Part shown: in pieces, positions 58,498 through 64,000 of the stretch | Layout: each line of letters begins with the position of its first letter | How positions within the stretch are numbered: position 1 is the stretch's first letter | Source: Arenibaculum pallidiluteum | GTDB lineage: Bacteria > Pseudomonadota > Alphaproteobacteria > Azospirillales > Azospirillaceae | Length of the DNA stretch: 64,000 nt | Assembly: GCF_017355985.1 (NCBI RefSeq) | Contig: NZ_JAFIQU010000004.1 | Span: forward strand, 186,001-250,000 | Direction of reading: 5' to 3' | The notes under the pieces: generated by a model | The model's database searches: none | What the model was told of the DNA's origin: nothing | The model's input: only the letters and a program-made list of their open reading frames with translations | Position numbers and translations under genes: made by a program

Positions 58498-60438
58498 ATG
58501 GACCCGACCCTGACCCACACCCCAGGCCGTGCCGATGCCGACCCGGGAACGGACATCTCATCCGCGCAGGAGTTCAATCTCTGGTGCGCCATGAACGACA
58601 AGCCGTTCCGGCTGAGCCAGAACGTGTGGCCGGACGGCGCGGTCGAATGGGATGTAATGATCGATGCGGGTGGACCGGACTCGCGCGTCGTCTATGGCAC
58701 CGGGCAGCGCGCCGAGACCGAGGCCGTGATCGCCGCCAACGCCTTCCTCGCCGGGGTGGAATGGGCCGAGGCGCATCTCTCGCTGCGCGTCGTCGAGCGG
58801 ACGGGTACCAACGCTCCGGCGCAGGCGCAGCACGCCGCCACCGCGGCCGACGATGTCCCCTCCTCCGAGGGCGCGTGCCCCGCGCCCCCGGCTGAAGACA
58901 CGGAATACGAGCTGCCCCCGCTGGACCTGCTGCGCGCTCCGCCGCCGCCGCCGGATCAGGACACGGACGAGGTGGGACTCGCCGCGAACGCGCGCCAGCT
59001 CGAGACCGTCCTTCGTAATTTCGGCGTGCGCGGCGAGATCATGGAGGTCCGCCCCGGCCCCGTGGTCACGCTCTACGAGCTGGAACCCGCGCCCGGCACG
59101 AAGTCGAGCCGCGTCATCAACCTCGCCGAGGACATCGCGCGCTCCATGCGCAAGATCACGGTGCGTATCGCCGTGGTCCCCGGGCGCAGCGTCATGGGCA
59201 TCGAGCTGCCGAATCCGCAGCGCGAGACCGTGTACCTGCGCGAGATGCTAACGCATGACTCCTTCGCCGCGACCTCGTCGCGCCTGCCGCTGGCACTGGG
59301 CAAGGACATCGGCGGGGCGCCGCTCGTCGTCGACCTGGCGCGCATGCCTCACCTGCTGATCGCCGGCACCACGGGCTCGGGCAAGTCGGTCGCCATCAAC
59401 ACCATGATCCTGTCGCTGCTGTACCGGCTGAAGCCGGACCAGTGCCGCTTCATCATGGTCGACCCGAAGATGCTGGAGCTCTCGGTCTACGAGGGCATCC
59501 CGCACCTGCTGACCCCGGTGGTGACGGAGCCCAAGAAGGCGATCGTCGCGCTGAAATGGGCCGTGCGGGAGATGGAGAACCGATACCGCAAGATGGCGCG
59601 GTTCGGCGTGCGCAACATCGAGGGCTACAACGAGAAGGTCGCCGAGCTGGCTGCGGCGGGCGAGACCGTCACCCAGCAGGTGCAGGTGGGCTTCGACCGG
59701 CAGAGCCGGCAGCCGATCTACGAGGAGCAGCCGATCGAGCTGAAGGCCCTGCCCTACATCGTGGTGGTCGTCGATGAGATGGCCGACCTGATGCTGGTGG
59801 CGGGCAAGGAGATCGAGGCGGCTATCCAGCGCCTGGCGCAGATGGCCCGTGCGGCGGGCATCCACCTGATCATGGCGACGCAGCGGCCCTCGGTCGACGT
59901 GATCACCGGCACGATCAAGGCCAACTTCCCGACCCGCATCTCCTTCCAGGTCACCTCCAAGATCGACAGCCGCACCATCCTCGGCGAGCAGGGCGCCGAG
60001 CAACTCCTGGGGCAGGGCGACATGCTCTACATGGCTGGCGGCGGCCGCATCACGCGCGTCCACGGACCCTTCGTCTCCGACCACGAGGTCGAGGCGGCGG
60101 TGAAGCACATCAAGCTCCAGGGCCAGCCCGAGTACCTGCACGCGATCACCGAGGACGAGGACGAGGAGGTCGGCGAAGGCGAGGGCTCCGCCGCGGGCGG
60201 CGAAGAGGGCGGCGGCGCCTTCGCGGCGGGCAGCGAGGACGAGCTTTACGAGCAGGCCCGCGCCCTCGTGATCCGCGAGCGCAAGGCATCCGTCAGCTTC
60301 ATCCAGCGCTGCCTGCAGATCGGCTACAACCGGTCGGCCCGGCTGGTCGAGCGCATGGAGGCCGAAGGGGTGGTCAGCGCAGCAAACCACGTCGGAAAGC
60401 GCGAGATCCTGATTAGCCGATCGGGCGAAGGATACTAG
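58498..60438 (+). CDS. FtsK/SpoIIIE-type DNA translocase without membrane domain
   Basis: 646 residues. The motor has Walker [18 protein letters not shown] at about 289-305, [21 protein letters not shown], the Walker [12 protein letters not shown] and the [17 protein letters not shown] segment. The C-terminal winged-helix gamma domain ([27 protein letters not shown]) that reads KOPS-type DNA is present. There are no transmembrane helices: the first 150 residues instead form an unfamiliar domain ([20 protein letters not shown], then [12 protein letters not shown]) and an acidic linker. It is a soluble paralogue rather than the divisome FtsK. An acidic Gly/Glu insert lies near 555. Confidence 0.92.
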   Translation: MDPTLTHTPGRADADPGTDISSAQEFNLWCAMNDKPFRLSQNVWPDGAVEWDVMIDAGGPDSRVVYGTGQRAETEAVIAANAFLAGVEWAEAHLSLRVVERTGTNAPAQAQHAATAADDVPSSEGACPAPPAEDTEYELPPLDLLRAPPPPPDQDTDEVGLAANARQLETVLRNFGVRGEIMEVRPGPVVTLYELEPAPGTKSSRVINLAEDIARSMRKITVRIAVVPGRSVMGIELPNPQRETVYLREMLTHDSFAATSSRLPLALGKDIGGAPLVVDLARMPHLLIAGTTGSGKSVAINTMILSLLYRLKPDQCRFIMVDPKMLELSVYEGIPHLLTPVVTEPKKAIVALKWAVREMENRYRKMARFGVRNIEGYNEKVAELAAAGETVTQQVQVGFDRQSRQPIYEEQPIELKALPYIVVVVDEMADLMLVAGKEIEAAIQRLAQMARAAGIHLIMATQRPSVDVITGTIKANFPTRISFQVTSKIDSRTILGEQGAEQLLGQGDMLYMAGGGRITRVHGPFVSDHEVEAAVKHIKLQGQPEYLHAITEDEDEEVGEGEGSAAGGEEGGGAFAAGSEDELYEQARALVIRERKASVSFIQRCLQIGYNRSARLVERMEAEGVVSAANHVGKREILISRSGEGY

Positions 60439-60596
60439 TACCAAAGAATCGGGGGAAAGCAGAGGTTGCAGACACGGGGGTGTTGATCCCGCTGCCGATA
60501 GGGTTCACGCTTTGGATAACGAGAAGCCCGACGGACACCAAAGGGGTGCCGTTCAATGGGCCGGGTCTGCGACGGACCCTGAAGCGGAGGACCGGC

Positions 60597-60761
60597 ATGC
60601 CCCGAGACGAGGAACTCACCCTGCGTGAACTGCTCGAGGATCCCATCATAGAGCTGGTGATGGCGAGCGACGGCGTCGCCCGCGAGGAGCTCGCCGGCCT
60701 GCTCGCCAACCTTCGGCCACTCAGCCGCCACGCAGGGAGCGAGCCGTTCGAAACGGCCTGA
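60597..60761 (+). CDS. small conserved protein, 54 aa
   Basis: MPRDEELTLRELLEDPIIEL, then VMASDGVAREELAGLLANL, resembles a family of very short alphaproteobacterial proteins of unknown function with an LRELLEDPI..LVMASDGV core. A perfect GGAGG lies six bases before the ATG. The last 41 bp overlap the 3' end of the response-regulator gene on the other strand. Confidence 0.75.
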   Translation: MPRDEELTLRELLEDPIIELVMASDGVAREELAGLLANLRPLSRHAGSEPFETA

Positions 60762-61164
60762 GCGCAGCGCCGGGGAAAAGTTCGAACCCGGCGGCCTGCG
60801 GGGACTGCCCCGCGAGGACCAGCCGGACGGACGCCATCGCCGCCTCCAGCAGGACCGGGTCCAGGGGCTTGCAGAGAACGCCGAGCGCGGCGTCGGCCGC
60901 TGCGCGGGCCTTCTCCGCATGCGCCGTGACGAACAGGCTCGGCAGCCCGAAATGGCGCGCCAAGCCGCGCGCCGCAGCGATCCCGCTGCCGCCCGGCCCC
61001 AGCTCGACGTCGAGGAGCGCGACGTCGAACGCGCCGAGGCGCGCCTGATCCAGCACGGCCCTGACCGACGCCACGGGGGCGAGCACCTCGTATCCCGCCC
61101 TTTCGAGCATGCATGCCAGGGTAGCAGCGGTCAGCGGCTCGTCCTCGGCGATAAGAACCCGCAT
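60721..61164 (-). CDS. receiver-domain response regulator
   Basis: A 147-residue REC protein. The acidic pair is IAEDEP, the phospho-acceptor Asp is in VALLDVELGPGGSG, the Thr/Ser switch is in LFVTAHAE and the Lys in GVLCKPLDP. The C-terminal 30 residues have no output domain. The ATG at 61164 has GGAG six bases upstream; an in-frame ATG at 61176 is possible. It is similar in pattern (LDVELGPGGSG vs VDVDLGRGGSG) to the receiver protein at 53298. It is divergent from the DUF4383 gene. Confidence 0.9.
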   Translation of the reverse strand: MRVLIAEDEPLTAATLACMLERAGYEVLAPVASVRAVLDQARLGAFDVALLDVELGPGGSGIAAARGLARHFGLPSLFVTAHAEKARAAADAALGVLCKPLDPVLLEAAMASVRLVLAGQSPQAAGFELFPGAALRPFRTARSLRGG

Positions 61165-61208
61165 CGCGTTCTCCATTGGCCAGACGCACGGCCGGTCGAA
61201 CAGGGACC

Positions 61209-61233
61209 GGAACTCGCGCAGGACCGCCCTGTT
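61209..61233 (+). promoter_or_regulatory. putative EcfG-type stress promoter
   Basis: GGAAC (61209-61213), 16 bp, then TGTT (61230-61233). The general-stress sigma factor EcfG of alphaproteobacteria uses GGAAC-N16/17-CGTT; this site has one mismatch in the -10 half. It lies 31 bp upstream of the DUF4383 GTG. Confidence 0.45.
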
Positions 61234-61264
61234 GCGACGGCAAGCAGCGATATGGAGGAAGTCC

Positions 61265-61702
61265 GTGAAAACTCGATACTTCGCCCTCGTCATGGGCATT
61301 ATTTTTGCGGTGGTGGGGGTTGCCGGCTTCGTTCCGGGCCTCCTGGCGCCGCTCGAACCCGTTCCGCTGGCCGTGACGGCCCTGTCAGGGCGGCTTCTCG
61401 GCCTGTTCCCCGTGAACGTGCTGCACAGCCTCGTGCATCTCCTGTTCGGCATCTGGGGCATCGCAGCCTATCGCAGCATCGGGTCCGCCCGCGGCTACGC
61501 CAAGGCTGTCACGTGGATCTACGGGCTGCTGACGATCGCGGGCTTGGTGCCCGGCCTGAATACGACCTTCGGCCTCGTGCCGATCTACGGGCACGACGTC
61601 TGGCTGCATCTCGCCATCACCGCGGCGGCGGCATACTTCGCCTATGGCGTGCGTGAACAGGAAGTGGCGAGCACGCAGGCTTCGACGAATTACTACCGCT
61701 GA
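61265..61702 (+). CDS. DUF4383 domain membrane protein
   Basis: A 145-residue membrane protein with four hydrophobic helices (ALVMGIIFAVVGVAGFVPGL, LLGLFPVNVLHSLVHLLFGI, AVTWIYGLLTIAGLVPGL, LHLAITAAAAYFAYG). The motif NVLHSLVHLLFGIWG is typical of DUF4383. Function is unknown. The start is GTG at 61265 with GGAGGA six bases ahead. A possible EcfG promoter precedes it. Confidence 0.9.
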   Translation: MKTRYFALVMGIIFAVVGVAGFVPGLLAPLEPVPLAVTALSGRLLGLFPVNVLHSLVHLLFGIWGIAAYRSIGSARGYAKAVTWIYGLLTIAGLVPGLNTTFGLVPIYGHDVWLHLAITAAAAYFAYGVREQEVASTQASTNYYR

Positions 61703-61893
61703 GAGCACGCGTCCGTGCGGGGTGCTACGCAATAGAAGTTGCGGGCACCTCGCACGAGGGCCGCGTAGCCGACCCCTGCCATGCGCGCAGAGGTGGCATT
61801 ACGCACTTGCACCATGACGGAGCTTTGCCGACACTTCCGGCAGGGAAGCCAAAGCCGCTTCCAGCGTGTCCGCCTCATGGGGAAAGGTGCGTC

Positions 61894-63123
61894 ATGCTTC
61901 TCGATGACTTGTTCCGTTCGTCGATTAGAGACGGCTCCATCGAAGTCGTCGACGTCCAAGGTCAAACGTCGCGCTACGGCTCGGAAACGGGCCCCCAGGT
62001 GACGATCCGCATCAAGGATCCCTGGCTCTTCTGGAAAGCGCCGCTGAATCCTTCCGTCGCCCTGGCCGAAGCCTACATGGACGGACGGCTCGACGTGGAG
62101 AAGGGGACGCTCCGCGACACGATCGAGGTCTTCACGCGCAACTACGAACATCTCGAGCGGCACTGGCTCGCAAGGTTCGGCGCGCGCCTGGTCGGCCACG
62201 GCAAGAAGCTCGCACAGTACAATCCGCGGCATCGCGCACGGCGCAACGTCGCCCACCACTACGACCTCTCGGAAGCGCTCTACCGCCTCTTCCTCGATGC
62301 GGACATGCAGTATTCCTGCGCCTATTTCGCGCGTCCCGACATGACGCTCGACGAGGCCCAGGAGGCGAAGAAGCGGCACATCGCAGCGAAGCTCCTGCTC
62401 GACCGGCCCGACCTGTCGGTGCTCGACATCGGGTCGGGCTGGGGCGGGCTCGGCCTGCATCTGGCCGAGCAGGTAGGCTGCGACGTGACGGGCGTGACGC
62501 TGAGCAAGGAGCAGCACCGCGTCAGCACCCAGCGGGCGCGCGAGCATGGCCTCGACGGCCGGGTGCGCTTCGCGCTTCAGGACTACAGGGATATCGACCG
62601 CCGGTTCGACCGCGTGGTTTCCGTCGGCATGTTCGAGCATGTCGGCAAACGGCACTACGGTGAGTTCTTCACGAAGCTGCGCGACCTGCTCGACGACGAC
62701 GGGGTCGCGGTGATCCACTCCGTCGGCCGCTTCGACGAGCCGAGCCCGATCAATCCCTTTATCCGGAAGTACATCTTCCCAGGGGCCGACGTTCCCTCCC
62801 TGTCCGAGGTGCTGCCGGCCATCGAACGCGCCAGACTGCTGGTCACGGACATCGAGGTGCTGCGCCTTCACTACGCCGAGACGCTCCGCCACTGGCACGA
62901 GCGCTTCCTGGCCAACCGCGACCGGATCCGCTCTCTCTACGACGAGCGGTTCTGCCGGATGTGGGAGCTCTACCTGCTGTCCTGCGAGTACGGGTTCCGG
63001 CACATGGGCCTGATGATCTTCCAGATCCAGATCGCCAAGCGGCAGCACGCCCTGCCGCTCACCCGCGACTACATGTTCGAGGCGGAGCGCGCAATCCGGA
63101 TACCGGCGCGGGCGGCAGAGTAG
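61894..63123 (+). CDS. cfa: cyclopropane-fatty-acyl-phospholipid synthase
   Basis: Adds a methylene group from SAM to the double bond of membrane unsaturated fatty acids, strengthening the membrane in stress and stationary phase; 409 aa. It has ARRNVAHHYDLSEALYRLFLD, SCAYF (the active-site Cys), SVLDIGSGWGGLGLHLAEQ as SAM motif I, and VGMFEHVGKRHYGEFF. The N-terminal domain (about 1-110) contains ALAEAYMDGRLDVEKGTL. The ATG at 61894 has GGAAAGG upstream. A 191-bp gap separates it from DUF4383; it contains several short inverted repeats but no clear promoter. Confidence 0.96.
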   Translation: MLLDDLFRSSIRDGSIEVVDVQGQTSRYGSETGPQVTIRIKDPWLFWKAPLNPSVALAEAYMDGRLDVEKGTLRDTIEVFTRNYEHLERHWLARFGARLVGHGKKLAQYNPRHRARRNVAHHYDLSEALYRLFLDADMQYSCAYFARPDMTLDEAQEAKKRHIAAKLLLDRPDLSVLDIGSGWGGLGLHLAEQVGCDVTGVTLSKEQHRVSTQRAREHGLDGRVRFALQDYRDIDRRFDRVVSVGMFEHVGKRHYGEFFTKLRDLLDDDGVAVIHSVGRFDEPSPINPFIRKYIFPGADVPSLSEVLPAIERARLLVTDIEVLRLHYAETLRHWHERFLANRDRIRSLYDERFCRMWELYLLSCEYGFRHMGLMIFQIQIAKRQHALPLTRDYMFEAERAIRIPARAAE

Positions 63124-63194
63124 CGCGCCCAGGCGGTTGACCCTTCCCCCGGCGTGCCCGCACAGTGGCGGCAAAACGCCGGGGAAGGACCGCC

Positions 63195-64000
63195 ATGACC
63201 GAACACGGGCTGCTGATCGGCGGCGAGTGGGAACACGCCGCCGAAACCATTCCGACCATCGATCCCAGCGACGGCACCGTGATCGCACGCCTCGCGCGCG
63301 GCACCGCCGCGGATGTCGACAGGGCCGTCACGGCCGCCGAAGCCGCGCTATCGGGCGCCTGGGGCGCCCTGCCCGCCTTCGAGCGCGGCCGGATCCTCAC
63401 CCGAATCGGTGCCCTGATCCTGGAGCACCAGGACGCGCTGACGCGGATCGAGGCGGCGGATGTCGGCAAGCCCCTCCGCCAGGCGCGCGCCGACGTGATC
63501 GCCTGCGCCCGCTACTTCGAGTTCTATGGCGGCGCCGCCGACAAGGTGATGGGCGATACGATCCCGTTCCTAGACGGCTACACCGTCCTGACGCTGCGCG
63601 AGCCGCATGGCGTCACGGGGCACATCATCCCGTGGAACTACCCGCTGCAGATCCTCGGTCGCAGCGTCGCCGCGGCGTTGGCCATGGGAAATGCCTGCGT
63701 CCTGAAGCCGGCCGAGGACGCCTCGCTCTCGGCGCTGATGGTCGCGCGCCTGGCCATCGAGGCCGGCCTTCCGCCAGGCGCGCTGAACGTCGTCACCGGC
63801 CTCGGCGAGGAGGCAGGCGCCGCCCTGGCGCGGCATCCCGGGGTCAACCATCTGTCGTTCACGGGATCGGTGGAGGTCGGGCGCCTGATCCAGGCGGCGG
63901 CGGCCCTCAACACCATTCCCGTTACCCTCGAGCTCGGCGGCAAGTCGCCCCAACTCGTCTTCGCCGATGCCGACCTCGATGCCGCCCTGCCCTTCGTGGT
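63195..64000 (+). CDS. aldehyde dehydrogenase, 3' end beyond the window
   Basis: NAD(P)-dependent aldehyde dehydrogenase, first 268 residues. It opens MTEHGLLIGGEWEHAAETIP and shows IIPWNYPLQILGRSVAAALAM, VLKPAEDASLSALMVARL, the cofactor-site FTGSVEVG, and LELGGKSPQLVF with the catalytic Glu; the catalytic Cys lies beyond the end. The pattern is closest to betaine/gamma-aminobutyraldehyde-type enzymes, but the substrate cannot be assigned. GGGGAAGG precedes the ATG. It may be co-transcribed with cfa (71 bp gap). Confidence 0.93.
   Translation, partial: MTEHGLLIGGEWEHAAETIPTIDPSDGTVIARLARGTAADVDRAVTAAEAALSGAWGALPAFERGRILTRIGALILEHQDALTRIEAADVGKPLRQARADVIACARYFEFYGGAADKVMGDTIPFLDGYTVLTLREPHGVTGHIIPWNYPLQILGRSVAAALAMGNACVLKPAEDASLSALMVARLAIEAGLPPGALNVVTGLGEEAGAALARHPGVNHLSFTGSVEVGRLIQAAAALNTIPVTLELGGKSPQLVFADADLDAALPFV

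Overview
The window is a dense, high-GC stretch of an alphaproteobacterial chromosome. Supporting signs are the nuoA-N Complex I operon running straight into birA, coaX and a ribonuclease J gene, the lon-hupB-tRNA-Val-tRNA-Asp-nuoA order, the clpX-clpP-tig-tRNA-Leu block, glnB-glnA with a sigma-54-type promoter, and the recG/sdhE/mfd cluster. A Rhodospirillales-like lineage is my best guess, but the genus cannot be named from the sequence. I see no insertion sequence, prophage or CRISPR array.

Layout. 1-2.2 kb: an unknown 400-residue protein and a dienelactone-hydrolase-family enzyme. 2.2-5.5 kb (- strand): proS-lolC-lolD. 5.7-8.5 kb: a TPR/O-GlcNAc-transferase-like gene on + and a small exported protein on -; with tag these appear to interrupt an otherwise familiar order. 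8.8-27.6 kb (- strand): one very long apparent transcription unit, nuoABCDEFGHIJKLMN-birA-coaX-rnj-mce-DUF1467-tag, with many ATGA-type overlaps. 27.9-35.1 kb (- strand): tRNA-Asp, tRNA-Val, hupB, lon, clpX, clpP, tig and tRNA-Leu, separated by strong hairpins. 35.2-38.1 kb (- strand): a small unknown protein, NAD(P)HX repair enzyme, HpcH/HpaI-type aldolase and tRNA-His. 38.2-40.4 kb (+): nitrogen regulation (NtrC-like site, sigma-54-like promoter, glnB, glnA, terminator).

40.5-46.5 kb is an accessory stretch: a PAS/HisKA_2 sensor kinase, a secreted GDSL esterase autotransporter, a small basic protein, a Cro/CI-S24-like regulator, and upstream of it the most unusual non-coding sequence of the window: four identical TGTGGATAA/TTATCCACA (DnaA-box) elements at 26-27 bp spacing, a nearby 15-bp inverted repeat, and a 14-bp CGTATCCGGATACG palindrome whose half-site recurs through the regulator gene. 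Two small exported proteins lie on the other side. 46.6-53.2 kb: FrnE-like oxidoreductase, mfd, sdhE and recG.

53.3-64 kb is a mosaic of signalling and envelope genes: two receiver-only response regulators, DUF502, a CRP/FNR regulator, a class I methyltransferase with a TGTTGC-GCAACA operator-like palindrome, a HEIAHW metalloprotein resembling EF-P hydroxylase, a miniature chemoreceptor signalling tip, a PAS protein, an FtsK-type translocase without membrane segments, a DUF4383 membrane protein with an EcfG-like promoter, cyclopropane-fatty-acid synthase, and the start of an aldehyde dehydrogenase cut by the window edge.

Functional ties. The nuo block builds Complex I. The Lol genes serve lipoprotein export. 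ClpXP, Lon and trigger factor form a proteostasis block. GlnB and GlnA form the ammonium-assimilation switch. Mfd and RecG are repair translocases. The right-hand genes suggest stress and membrane adaptation.
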